Of a stretch of DNA of 64,000 bases, positions 1 to 11,425 are shown in pieces; position 1 is the stretch's first letter; the number at the start of each line of letters is the position of its first letter. Both the position numbers and the translations under genes were made by a program. The notes beneath the pieces are model-generated. The model was given only the letters and a program-made list of their open reading frames with translations, made no database searches and was not told the origin of the DNA. The DNA is from Morchella semilibera (lineage: Eukaryota; Ascomycota; Pezizomycetes; Pezizales; Morchellaceae), in the NCBI GenBank assembly GCA_009192285.1, contig CM018604.1:1612001-1676000 (forward strand), given 5' to 3'.

Positions 1-3000
1 TTCTGACTACTTGATATGTGAACAACTAGAAGTGCTTGATGTTAGTATATCTTTCATAAATTCCAAGCAGCATTTACATTAAGTGGCAAGACTTAAGAAG
101 TAGTGGCAATATTCCTGATAGAATCGGATGAAGTTTGAATTTACATTACCTTTTGAGGAACGCGTAAGCGTTTGCATAAACGACGATGTCTGTCGACGTA
201 TGGATAACTGTCAAGTATCAACGAGATAGAGTTTCGTAATGTGACGTTCGATCGTAGCCGTTCGTTTGAGACTTGACTAGAAAACAAGCTAAAAAGAGTT
301 TGTAGTCTAGGAAAAAATGGCCACTCAAGAGTATAAATGTTGCAAATGTGTACGGTTGCATGCGAGCCCACGGGAAAAAGACAGGCGACATGATACTATT
401 GTACTTATCTGCATAGTAGTCAAAGCCCATGTTTGTGGAACTCTAAAACACGTCCTTCTTCAGCTGGTTTCATGCAATGGAAATCCAGTTACGAGCCTCA
501 ATGATACCCCACCAGCGGCCCCCACATTGGTCCTAATTTCCTTCCCGGTCTGCATGAGGCGCTCAGCCACAGACACCAAAGGACGAATCAAGCTATTCCC
601 AAGTTCAAGGACGTTGCGATTGGGATTTCGGGGACAAAGCTTCGTAGACGGCCTGCGTCAGTCTTTTCGCCGCTTCGCCGCTGGGAGATGGTGAAGGCGC
701 AGCTGAGATTGGAACGTTGGAATTCATCTTGTTGTCGCTTTTGTCTCTTTCTGACACTCCCAGCCGAATTTGGCCATTTCTGTTTCAGGGGTGTCCTGGC
801 CACTACCAAATTGGTACATAAGCGACGACGACTCTTCTCTAAATTCCTATTCTAAATTTCCTAACACGGTGGCAATGAAAACAACTCGAGTAAGGAAAAC
901 TTCCTCTTTTCAAGAAAGAAAATCACCATCGGGTTAGCTATAGAAGTGGCCAAGATCCTGTCTTTGCGGGAGGAAAGGTCATGGCTCCCTTTAATGAACG
1001 AATCGCAGTCTAGGATCGACATCCTTTTACATGTGAGAATTAACCCGTCCAGATCCCTGGAACAGGAATACTTCATTTCTCAGCTGGATGTTTATCCATC
1101 CCGACTCAAGGTTTGTCTTTAGCATGAAGGACAGGCCGGGAATCCCACTTCACATCCTAGCTTCTCCGCAGATCTTAGCGAGCGTGCTTTGGAGAATTGG
1201 TCAAGAACCAGCTGAAAGTATTAGGACGTGGTCGTTATATCTGTTGTATACAATACAAGTCCGTGCATGATCGAAGCACTTCTCTGACCTTGCTGTTATT
1301 ATTTTGTCGAGATTGTTGCCAGCGTCCCCATGGCCCTCAAACCTCCGGCTGCGACTCCCAGGTGCAGTTCACTTTTCCGCGATGTGTGTCGCGACTAATT
1401 CCTCAAAGTTGAGTAGATCGGTATGAAGACAGCTGTTCTTCATAAGAGCTTCCATATACGGGGTTAGTTGTGAAGAGGGTCGTCAAGATCGTCGCCTTAG
1501 GGCTATTAAGAGCTTCGAGACCAGGAGTGCATAGGTCTCATGTAGACTCCTGTCTGCATCTCTGATTTTGAGGTTAATGCCAATTTTTTTCTTCACCGAC
1601 TGTCACTGCATGGAAGCGATCACTCTTGCATTACCCCTCATTTCATATCCGTGGCACTGCAGATTTCAGAGCCGCAACTTGGCCGCCCTCCCCGTCGTAA
1701 CGTGATACAAGAGAGCGGGCTGACGCCATATGAACCAACGGGTGGTAAAACCAGGGAAATGAAGGAGATAGATTTTAGTCTCGGGTGCTGGTAGCATGTA
1801 ACCATTATTACTGCGCCTTAGATGAACAGCTGAGCGGACCTGTGGGACTTCTACTTCATCAAAGACCGTTAAGGTGCGCCATCACCTGTGATCACTCGAA
1901 TTGGGGCTGATGCGGGTTGCTTATTGCGCAAATTAGCTTGGAGCGGCTGGTTTTATTTTCATAGACTAAACTATATATATGTCCTTACTAAGAGTCTGTT
2001 CGGTTGCACCTGAATATGGGATATTCGTTGCCAGATATGCTAAGACACATCCCCTATTAAAACGATATGGACCGGACGGGCCCTAAGCCATCTACCGTAT
2101 TCATCTTTTAAAAGGGCCGTGACTTTAATTTTATCAGAGTAAGAAGTACAGGTCTTGCGCACGCGTGATCGGGGCTTGGGCTTAAGTAAAGGAAGTTCTG
2201 AGGTGCTAGTGGTTACATGTAGGTACATATTTGTGTGACTTAAACCACCTCTTTGAGACCTGCTGGGGATACGCGTGTTGAGTACGTAACAAACCTTGAT
2301 TCCTTGACTCAAGTTTTGTTATGTCAGTAGACCTCTTCACGGGGTATGGTTCTCACGGTGGTATGGTGCAACGCCTAGTAACATCAAGATTGACCGCAGA
2401 GAGTACCTACAAGGCAAATCGATAAAATCAATACATGAATAGAATTCTGCTAATTCTCCTTGAATTCTATACCCACCCCCGTGAGAACCATACCCCCGTG
2501 AAGTTATTGGGTCTAATGAATGACAGCCTGAGTATAGGGTTAGGGTTTACGCGGTGCTTAGCGTTTTTTTCTTTTTATCACCTGGCAGGCCGTGACATGG
2601 ACAAAATCTGCAGTTCATACAAAAAGGCACATGTCATACCGGGTATGGAATTAATATAGTATTTATAATAGAAACTTTCACAAGAAGGTGGGGGGATTGA
2701 TGCCAAGTCAGCAAATATGTACTGCACCAGCTTTTGTCCGTGTCTCGGCTTGCCGGGCGATACTTCATGCTGATGCTTGGTATATACAGAGTTCGGTAAA
2801 AGTGGCCTTGAATGACCCAATAGTCTTCCAATAGCTCTATTGGCCCTTAAAGGAAATTTTTTTGCTGTAATCCTGGACCAAGAAACTTAAGGGTACCTGT
2901 ACTTATAAAGAGTTAATCGCCAATATAATAGGACTATCGGGTTACACAAGACCTATGTAGAAGTACTTTTACACTGGGTGTTGACGGATAGGTTTCAACG

Positions 3001-3331
3001 AATTAGAATCATTAAAAAAGAATCAACTCTAGGCCTTGGCTGTTTCTCACCTATGGTGCGAGAAGCCGGATGTATCAACCCCCAAAAATCTTTTTTGTAT
3101 GGGAACCAGAAAATAGGCTAGCCGCTAGCACTATTATGGTGATTGATCTCCCAGACTGATTTGAAGTTTACACCCCCCAACCCCTATAGCTTCTATACGA
3201 TACTGTAGTTAGAATCCCTGTTAATCGATAATACCCTGTGTCCGTCTTCACCCTGTGAACGACTGTACCTACGAAGACTGTCATTCAAGACCTTGGCAAA
3301 ACGTCGACATGACGTAATTGGTGTCCTACTC
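1..3331. other. Gene-free left region
   Basis: No open frame here has recognisable protein similarity, and none extends into a splice-consistent gene. The stretch is of mixed composition. It holds one short inverted-repeat element (2335-2503), one TACATGTA palindrome near 2214, and two telomere-like TTAGGG units near 2536. I see no RNA gene. Confidence 0.5.
2335..2503. mobile_element. MITE-like inverted-repeat element (169 bp)
   Basis: The left end (2335-2364) reads CTTCACGGGGTATGGTTCTC and onward. The reverse complement of the right end (2471-2503) reads CTTCACGGGGGTATGGTTCT and onward. About 30 bp pair, with one single-base gap and a few mismatches. The interior is non-coding. Near-perfect terminal inverted repeats on a 169 bp body are typical of a miniature inverted-repeat DNA transposon. 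I cannot see an obvious target-site duplication, and no related full-length transposase is in the window. Confidence 0.6.
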
Positions 3332-3344
3332 TTTATATATATTA
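3332..3344 (+). promoter_or_regulatory. TATA-like box upstream of DUF1772 gene
   Basis: The run TTTATATATATTA lies about 60-70 bases before the ATG at 3401. That is a normal fungal distance from a TATA element to a start codon with a short leader. It is the main reason for preferring 3401 over the in-frame ATG at 3353. Confidence 0.45.
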
Positions 3345-3400
3345 TCAGTTGAGTGAAAGTCTCTGAATCTCCAAAGCACGGAATATTCCTTTATCATAAA

Positions 3401-4063
3401 ATGTCTTCACTTCCAAGCTCAGGATCCATGCTTCCTCCTGCGGTTCGTTACGCCAAGATAATTGGGACTGTAGGCTCTGGAATCCTCGCTGGTAGGGTTC
3501 TCATCCAGAAGGATAAGAAATTTTGTACTAACTTTATGGCATTAGGACTGTACTATACACATTCTCGTCATACAATTCCGTCTCTCCTTGAATCCTCGGT
3601 GCCAACAGAGAAAATGGTCAAAAGCTTCAAGAAAATCAAGGAAACTACTGATCGTCCGATGCTATACACACTTCTTACCTCCACATCATCCTTCGCGTAT
3701 GTCGCCTATTTCTTGTACTCAAACCCTCCCGATGTATCAGTAGCGAAGACAACATTTTCGTCGAGCTCTTTTATACCTTCAACAACAACCGAGTATCCAC
3801 CTGGATACGAGTGGGTAATGTACAGTGCCTCAACTGCATTACTAGCAATTATCATCCCATATAGCCAGATCATCTTGAAGAAGGCTAAATCGAGTTTATT
3901 GGCCGCCGCAGAATCAGTGGAGGAGAGTGAAAAGAGGAAAATGGGGGTTAGAGTTGTTGATGACGCAAAGGTGAAGAAAGATCTGGAACAGTGGAGTTCA
4001 AGGAGTACCTTCAGAGCCGGATTAGCGGGTGCGGCAACGGTCATTGCAGTGTTCGCTTGTTAA
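3401..4063 (+). CDS. DUF1772 family integral membrane protein
   Basis: This is a single-exon frame of 220 residues if it starts at the ATG at 3401, which has an A-rich context (ATAAAATG) and sits at a typical distance from a TATA run. An upstream in-frame ATG at 3353 would add 16 residues. Four hydrophobic segments are visible: near the N-terminus (VRYAKIIGTVGSGILAG), around residue 90 (MLYTLLTSTSSFAYVAYFLY), around residue 145 (YSASTALLAIIIPYSQIIL), and at the very C-terminus (AGLAGAATVIAVFAC). A charged loop precedes the last helix. This four-helix layout and length fit the fungal DUF1772 family, some members of which are called anthrone-oxygenase-like. That activity has been assigned to only a few relatives, so no reaction is claimed. 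There is no biosynthetic cluster around it. Confidence 0.7.
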   Translation: MSSLPSSGSMLPPAVRYAKIIGTVGSGILAGRVLIQKDKKFCTNFMALGLYYTHSRHTIPSLLESSVPTEKMVKSFKKIKETTDRPMLYTLLTSTSSFAYVAYFLYSNPPDVSVAKTTFSSSSFIPSTTTEYPPGYEWVMYSASTALLAIIIPYSQIILKKAKSSLLAAAESVEESEKRKMGVRVVDDAKVKKDLEQWSSRSTFRAGLAGAATVIAVFAC

Positions 4064-4587
4064 GATTGAATTTCTGGCGATGTATGTAGTCACTTACTTG
4101 GTAAAAATGATGAAATGATATCTTCATACTCTACGATGTGTTTCAGCCACAGAGCGAGGCACTTTCGGAAGCACATCAAGTCAAAAGAAAGCTGTGCAAG
4201 GTGGTGGAGAAAAGTGGGCGTTCTTACGGCTATATAAGATAGAGGGGACATTGAATAGTAAGGCGTGATATTTTTTGAGCGCTCAAGTTCTATCATGTTC
4301 CAGCCAGCGTTGTTCCGTGGTATGAGGAAGTCGGGTTGTGCGTTCGGAACATGGGTAATCACTCGCATGCCTTGGCGCCGAGAAAAGAACTGTGAGTGTA
4401 TTGACGCTTTTTATATGGCATACATGTGCTAGGAGTGGCGGGCTATTTAATCAAACCTGGGGTGTAAGTGTGGAGGTCAACTCTAACAAACGTGGCGCAA
4501 CCTTCTCACTCCAACACTACACCAACCAAGACACCAAGACTTCAGAGCAACCTACAAGTTTGTCAACATTCTCACCCAACATCTATC
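4064..4587. other. Intergenic spacer, likely promoter of the CCCH gene
   Basis: This spacer separates the DUF1772 stop from the CCCH start. It contains GGCTATATAAGATAG near 4230 and a leader rich in CAACA and ACACC triplets just before the start, as is common for fungal 5-prime leaders. No gene is recognised in it. Confidence 0.4.
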
Positions 4588-7500
4588 ATGGCAGAAGTCA
4601 AATTGGAGGACTCGTCCTTCGTTGATGATGCCGGTTTTGATGATGATCCCTCTCGGTTTCCATCATTTACTCCCACTACATCGCTTCATGAAGCCGGGGT
4701 CGTGCGGGTAAACTCCCTCCATGACAGATTCGCTGCCCTCATATCCCCTTCATTCGGGCCAAGGAAAGCCAGCTCTAGCAATGCAAGTAGCAGTAAGTTC
4801 CATCGCGAGTTGCTGGCTCACAACACTGCCCCTGATACCTAACCCTCAAGACTACGTTGCTAACTACTTCAGACTTTGATTTGTCTTCGGCTTATCATAC
4901 GGACCCCACCATCGGACATTGCGAACAAAAAGACGGGCCTCTGCTTGGGTATTCGGAGAACCGGGCTGGGGTGTTCAACATGGGGCCGTGGGGGTTCCAT
5001 GACCAGCCTTCAAGTATCCAATCTTCTAGTTCCTATAAGTTTAATCCACTTGCATCAACCTTTGATGCTTCAGCCAAGAAACAGTTCAAGCTCTTAGACC
5101 ATTCATCTATTTCCACGCCAACTAGTGGTCAAATCAACCCACTTGCACCTTCATTCAGGTATACGCCAACCAAAGCTCAACTAAACCCATTTGCACGTCC
5201 ATTTGATTTTCCCTCACCAACAATCAAAACCGACACTACCTTGGCGGTAGCACAAACTGGAACTAGCTCTCAAGGTAACGCGGTCCTATCTACGAAAGAT
5301 CAACCAGAATAATCATTTAATGTACAGAAACTCTAGCTTATCTCCGTCAAAACGAGTCCTCTATGGACGAGAAAAACACCGGTCAGAAAATGAGTATAAC
5401 AGGTCACTTTTACCAGGGGAACGGAGCCCTAATTGCTCGATCTACTGAGCAGGAGATCGATGAAAGGACAGAATTCCAGGTTGCCGAAGAATCAGCGACT
5501 GAGAGCTCTATAGAAATAGAGGAATGTGATAGCTCGCAAGACACAGGGTCCGAGGACTCAGATGAAAGCTTTAAATTTGCGCCCGAAGTAGAAGAATTTG
5601 AGGAGGCTAGAGCTATTATTCCTAAGGTGGAACCACTCGTTGAAGATAATTGGACAAATATCGAGACAGTGTCTAGTAAGCCGGACATACACCCTTACTT
5701 ATATCAGGACCGAAGTTCTGACCGCGGTATAGATTTGGAAGGCACGAATGTAAATCCGACGACGAGATTGGATGGACCTGGATTTAGGGTGATTCCGGAT
5801 ACTGTTAAGTCCAGATACCCCCAAATGGCAAAATTTCTAGCTACACTCATTATCCAAGAAACAACAGCTACTCAAAATAATTCTGCAATTACACTGCCAA
5901 TCTGGAGCAAAAGGCCAGAAAACCACACGGAATCACAGACTCTTCCCATGCGGCAAACTGTTTCGCTAGATTTTGAAAGTATTAAAGCGAGTTTAGGCGG
6001 AAGGCTACTAATGGCCGTTTCTACTTCTAGGGCCGAGGACTTGCTTGAGAAATCTGGTTCTCAGAAAAGCGTGGCATTGTCTAGCAGGAGTTCATGTACA
6101 CTCCCCCTGAGCGAACATGCGAAAGAGGATAATCGTGGCTGTGACTTGTTTAGAGTCGGTACGTCTGTAGGGGAAGCAAAAACCGAGAAAGACTCAAAGC
6201 ATCAGAAACCCGCTGAGGAATTTACAACCCCGGCTGCAGCCCAGAGCGTTGGAGATATTATCTCAGAGGGTTTATCTAGAAATGTAATGAGGATAATGCC
6301 CCAACAGGATGGTCAAGAATCCTTCGCGGCGAAATCTACAGCAAGTAAGGATGAGCCTTTTAGAGACTCTCAAGAAAGTTTCACCATACGTGCCTCATCC
6401 TCTCGGCGTAGCTCTGTATCAAGCGAGGGAAGCATAACGTTTTCCTTGATGGAGGATGATTCCCTATCCGGGAAAGAATCGGAGAAGGCTGACAGGGAGT
6501 ACTTTGAGGATGAAGGGAGGTCAAGACGTTCGCCAGGTCCTAGCCCAAGTCCTAAACGAGCTGCAGGAGCAAAATATTCACCCGCTAGATTAGGAAAATT
6601 CGAACCACTAGATTTCAGTCCAACAGGAGATAAAAAAGAGGAAGGTCTCAAAGTTGTGGCCGAAGGCTGGCTTAATCGACTTCATAGCTCTTCAAAAAGT
6701 GATAATGTCCTTCCGACGGGTCGGCCTTCAGTACTTGCTCGCATACACTCTCGTGGGAGTAATTATGACGATGAGAGTGACTCTGACGGTGTCGCCCCTG
6801 GAGAATGGGTTAAGCCAATTGAGCTGATTGAGAAGAAGGCCCCCAAGCCCAACAGGAGTAACGAAGGAACTATGAAGGACTCCTTAGGGGGGTCATTAAA
6901 AGGGACCGTATCTAGCCATGGCTCAAGAAGGCCCGGGAAATCTAACGGTCCACAACCGCGCTCCACAACTCCCCAAGCTGGCATCCAGTTGGACAAACTG
7001 AGCGAGAAAGAAAAGGAGATTGTTGCATGGCGCGACAAAGGGATTACCGAAACAACTATAGGGAGTATGAAAAGTGCTACCCTGCTCACCGAGGGTAACC
7101 ATGGAGAGAAAGGCTCGGTACCCCTATGTAAAGGTGATTTGTTTGCACCTCAGCATGTAAGTGATTAACTCATCTGAACGCCTCGAGGGGGTTAGCTCAC
7201 AAAAAATAGGGAAGTGCCAGCGAGAGTAACCTTGCCAATAAAAACAATAAGATTCTAACCAATACTCTTCACCGTGGCGGTTCTAGTCGTGGCTCTAGTC
7301 GGGGTGGCTCTAGTCGGGTGGCTATGTTCGTTTCCTCAACGCTATATACAGGACGATTTACTAACATCATGAAGGCTATAAGAACGCAGAAAGACGACAT
7401 TTCAGCTAGATGGCAAAGATTCACCGATCAACCCGCTTCGAATTCTCGGGAATCCCTGGCCCTCCTAAACCCCAGGGCTCAAGGTGTATCAACTACTCAT

Positions 7501-7995
7501 AAATTAAACCCAGAGAACATATCCGAAACAAAGGAATCCCCCTTTGTAGCCAAAGTGCGTAAATTGTGTCCGCTGTTCTTCAATGGACCATGTCACCAAG
7601 GTCAAAATTGTCTAGATCTTCATCCTAACTACGATGAACAGAGTGGGACCTTCACCGACAAGCGCTTCGCCACCGAAAAAGAGTTTTATGAAGAAGCACT
7701 TGTGAAAGAGGGTCTTAATAAAAAGACAGAAGATGCATTGGAGTCACTCATTAAAAATTCGAGGGAAAACGCCCTAAAAAAATCGCGTGAAGCTCAGATG
7801 GGTGGGAAAGCAGGAAGATCCAACCCTACCGGCTATCAAGTCAACAATGTTGTTGTCAAAATAAATGAGAAGGGCCAGCAGATATGGAACGTCGGGCCAC
7901 CAACAGAGAAACAGTTTGAGGTGGAAGACCCGAAGGCGGAGAGGGTTGAGAGCGATGAGAACCAACCTCTGAAACAAGGGAGACGCCGCTTTTAA
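4588..7995 (+). CDS. Long disordered CCCH zinc-finger protein (four exons)
   Basis: I assembled exons 4588-4792, 4873-5274, 5328-7156 and 7252-7995. The first two introns (80 and 53 bp) have GT-AG ends and restore one frame exactly; the first also has GCTAAC before the acceptor. The third junction is less certain (see findings). The product would be about 1,059 residues, almost all low-complexity, Ser/Glu/Asp-rich and disordered. Near the C-terminus (about residue 915) is CPLFFNGPCHQGQNCLDLH, a C-x7-C-x5-C-x3-H zinc finger of the RNA-binding CCCH class. It is followed by a charged helical stretch (EKEFYEEALVKEG). An Arg-Gly-Ser stretch (RGGSSRGSSRGGSSR) starts exon 4. An mRNA-binding role is inferred from the finger and RGG-like stretch only; I do not recognise a named orthologue. 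There is no frame break over 3.2 kb of coding sequence. Confidence 0.7.
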
Positions 7996-9146
7996 GTTTT
8001 AAAAGGCTGCTAATAACGCAAATTCTTTGGAGGGTTTCAACACGATCATAAATATACATACATTTGTACTTACATCACCCCTTTATGCTGGAGCGCCGTA
8101 ATCTTTGTTTAGGGATCATTTTACTGCTATCCGGTACTGCCGTAAAGAAAAGAGTGGCGTTAGATTGTTACAATAGCATTACAAAAGCTAAACAGCAGGA
8201 ATTTTCAGATATTTTCGTCTTAGAAATTACTATAAGTCTTAAACAAATATATAGTTAGTTGTAGAGATCATTAGACTCGTTTAAGGTTCTGGAAATCTAG
8301 GGGAAATATCTATTACGCATCTGATAACCCCGGACGGAACAGAACCATTAGATGTATGATCTACGGGTTGCAACGTTGTATGACAGCTACTTATGTTGCA
8401 TTATCGATCATTGACCTTTCCCATCACCACTTTAGTTTTGAAGCCTGTTCACACGTCTGGTTTCCTCTAGTTTGGGGTAAGTTCTACATTCATCTCGCTA
8501 GCAAAAACAACTTAATATAGATGATTTCACAGTGCTATTTTACTGCGTGTGGTGTATACATACTTACAGAGGAATGTTCGTTCACCGGTCGATCCAGGAA
8601 AAATTAAAAAACACTCCTGGGGATAAAATAAAAAGTAAAAGATTCACCCAGGGCCCACTACCATGAGCAATCAGGCAACTCCCCCTCTACGTATGTACTA
8701 CCACCCCCTACAACCACCAGCTCAGCCAGCCCCACGACGTATGATTGTGTGCGCCTTTGTCTCCCTTTTCATCTGGTTTGTATACTTGAGAGAGATACGA
8801 TATATGGTCCATCTAGTCTAAGTTGAATCCGGGCCTCTCCACTCAGTTTAGCAAGAGCTCGAGTCATGCCCCTAGTAACAAATAATACTACGAGTGGACC
8901 ATAGGGAATTAGTGAGGGAAAAGTACACTATGAGAGGTGGGCACAGTTGTTTATGAAAATTTAGTTTTTATTTTCCCACTCTCTTCCCTTCATCATACAA
9001 TACATTATACAATGACCGTCATCGTTAAGACCCTTGAATCAATCAGGCTTTTCTTAGTAGGCGGGCTAGGGTATGGATATAGGCGTCTATTACCATCATG
9101 AACATAGTCTAAAGAACTTATAGTTACTACGATACATGCCAAATGC
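7996..9146. other. Intergenic region between convergent genes
   Basis: This lies between the stops of the CCCH gene (+) and the TrpB-type gene (-), so it should hold both 3-prime ends. It is AT-rich, has no open frame of note and no clear repeat. I see nothing else in it. Confidence 0.45.
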
Positions 9147-10582
9147 TCAGACGACGGCCGCCAAATGGCCGTACTTCTCCATCACATAATCCAGATCCTT
9201 ATCCCCCCTCCCACTGAGATTGACCAAGATGCGCGCCCTCTCCCCCCTTGCGACGGCGTCCTTCGCAAGCTTCATCGCCCACGCCACGGCATGGGAGCTC
9301 TCCAGCGCGGGTATGATCCCCTCCGTCCTGCTGAGCGCGAAGAAGGCGTTGATTGTCTCCTCGTCCGTCGCGCCGCAGCCGGGCTCCGTCCGCCCGATGG
9401 AGCGCAGGTAGGCCTGCTCGGGCCCCACGGACGGGTAGTCGAGGCCGCTGGCAATTGAGTGTACTGGGGCGGGCACGGGCTGCTGCTCATCCGTGGACGA
9501 CGGCGGAGACTTCAGCATGATCGAGTTGAAGCCGTGCATGATCCCCTCGGACCCGGCGGCGAGACTGGCGGCGTGGTCCCCAAGCGCGGTTCCACGGCCA
9601 AGGGGTTCGACGGCATGGAGCTTGACGGTCGGCGAGTCGATGAAAACGGAGAAGATCCCCTATATATCAATTAGCCCGGGCCCAAGGAGCTCATGGAGGA
9701 GTGTGGGTATTTATATATATATATGTATATACATACCATGGCATTCGAGCCACCCCCGCAGCACGCAACAACATGCTCTGGTAGTGTGCCCACCCGCTCA
9801 AGGAACTGCTCCTTTGCCTCCTCACCCACGACTTGCTGAAAGTTGCGCACCATCATCGGGAACGGGTGCGGGCCAACCACGCTGCCGATGCAGTACATGG
9901 CGCTTACCGGGTCCGCCATGTATGCGCCGAACGCGCTGTCCACGGCCTCCTTGAGCGTCTGCAGCCCATGGGTGGCGGGGACCACCTTTGCGCCGAGGAT
10001 CTGCATGCGTGTAACGTTCGGCCGCTCCTTGGCCATGTCGACAGACCCCATGTGGATCTCGCACTCGAGGCCAAAGTAGGCGGCGGCCGTGGCAAGAGCG
10101 ACGCCGTGCTGGCCGGCCCCCGTCTCTGCAATTACTTTGCGCTTGTTGAGGTGCTTGGCGAGAAGTACTTCTGCCATCTGGTTGTGTCTTTTTGTTAGGC
10201 ACCAATTGACTAGCAGTCATCCCGGATGTATGGATACTTACACAATGATTCAGCTTGTGCGCTCCCGTATGGTTCAGGTCCTCGCGCTTGAGGTATATCT
10301 CGACGCCAGTGTCCCCACCGCCGCCCACGCTCTCGCTCAGACGCTTCGCATACTGCAGCGGCGTGGGTCGTCCCTGGTAGTTTTTTTCGGATCTCGTCCA
10401 GCTCCGCGACGAACGTGGGGTCCTGACGTAGCTCGAGGTAGCGTGTCTTGATCTCGTCCATTTGGGCCTGTAGTGGGGGGTGGGATGAAGCTGCCGCCAT
10501 AGGGGCCAAAGAAGCCGTTGGCGTCTGGGTGGGAGGTCAGGTACGGCTCGGTCGTGGCTGCGGTGGGGGTTTCGGTGCCCAT
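9147..10582 (-). CDS. Stand-alone tryptophan synthase beta-type PLP enzyme, two frame shifts
   Basis: Exons run 10582-10242, 10177-9737 and 9659-9147, with 64 and 77 bp GT-AG introns. The translation follows TrpB from end to end: [25 protein letters not shown], the PLP-lysine motif TGAHKLNH, the active-site-Glu motif [25 protein letters not shown], the phosphate loop [19 protein letters not shown]-like [13 protein letters not shown], and NLSGRGDKD near the C-terminus. About 430 residues is the usual length of a free beta subunit. TrpB makes L-tryptophan from indole and serine. Fungi normally carry TrpA and TrpB fused in one protein, and no alpha part is present here. Exon 1 changes frame twice, at a C6 run (near 10478) and an A7 run (near 10384 on the minus strand). 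Removing one base from each restores the family sequence. The exons are far more GC-rich than the flanks. Confidence 0.85.
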
Positions 10583-10676
10583 TGCGGTGCGGTTGGTGTA
10601 GAGATGGATAGAAATAGGTATGAGAAGGGGAGGTCCTGTAATTATCTAACTGGGGAGGGGGGTGAGGGTTGGTCAA

Positions 10677-10703
10677 ATATATATAGGACCTGTAGTGTAT
10701 ATA
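10677..10703 (-). promoter_or_regulatory. Tandem TATA-like boxes upstream of TrpB-type gene
   Basis: Two TATATA runs (10677-10685 and 10698-10703) lie about 95-120 bases upstream of the ATG at 10582, which supports that start codon. Confidence 0.4.
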
Positions 10704-11425
10704 GGTAAGGCTGGTGCTTATCACCCACCCAAGAAAAATAAAGTTAAGACTCTATCTGGATAGGCATCTAAAGGCGGGGAGAGTGCCATCTCTCCTTTCC
10801 CCTGCTCGACCAATCATTGCTCTACCATGGTAGACTGACGGTGATCATTGGCCGTAATTGGTATGTGTATGTTTACAGACGAAGAGGGTTAAGAAAAGAT
10901 CGACCATATCATGCTGTGTGTATGCGTCTCTCCTCCAATGGATCAATAGAAGTCAATGATATTGGCAATATTGGCAAGGGTCGCGGTGAGATCAAGGCCT
11001 TGGCATGAGATCGTTAGATCGGTCACGTGATGGGGGAATTATACACTTACATTTTATTTTATTGATATGACTTGTAGTTATGCAGTTATGTGGGGTCGGG
11101 TTACTTATGAAGGTGGGGTTTATATTATAATTCAGGTGTAAGCTTCAAAGATGGGAATGGGATAAAATATGTATCGAACGGGAGTTAAAGGGCACCACCA
11201 TCACCGTCATCATGGTTTCTCACTCGTCGTGCAAGTGCCAACGAACCACATTCCATGACCCAACAAACTTTTCGGGCTCGAGCACAATAGAAAACTCAAC
11301 CTCACATCACCGCAACCACCATCATCACACCTCATCCATCACACCTCATCCACCACACCTCATCCCACCACCAACTCCACATTCCCACATCCACACACAC
11401 ATACACACAAACACTAATCATCAAG
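10704..11425. other. Divergent intergenic region
   Basis: The 5-prime ends of the TrpB-type gene (-) and of the 11.4 kb gene (+) face each other across this region, so it probably holds both promoters. The leader next to 11426 is an uninterrupted run rich in CA, CC and ATCA words. No gene or repeat is recognised. Confidence 0.45.

Noticed and set aside
2534-2549. Telomere sequence
   Set aside because: Only two TTAGGG-like units are present, inside ordinary sequence; this is too short to mean a chromosome end.
9822-10724. The 300-residue minus-strand frame as its own gene
   Set aside because: Only its middle matches TrpB; the rest reads other TrpB exons out of frame and runs through the intron.
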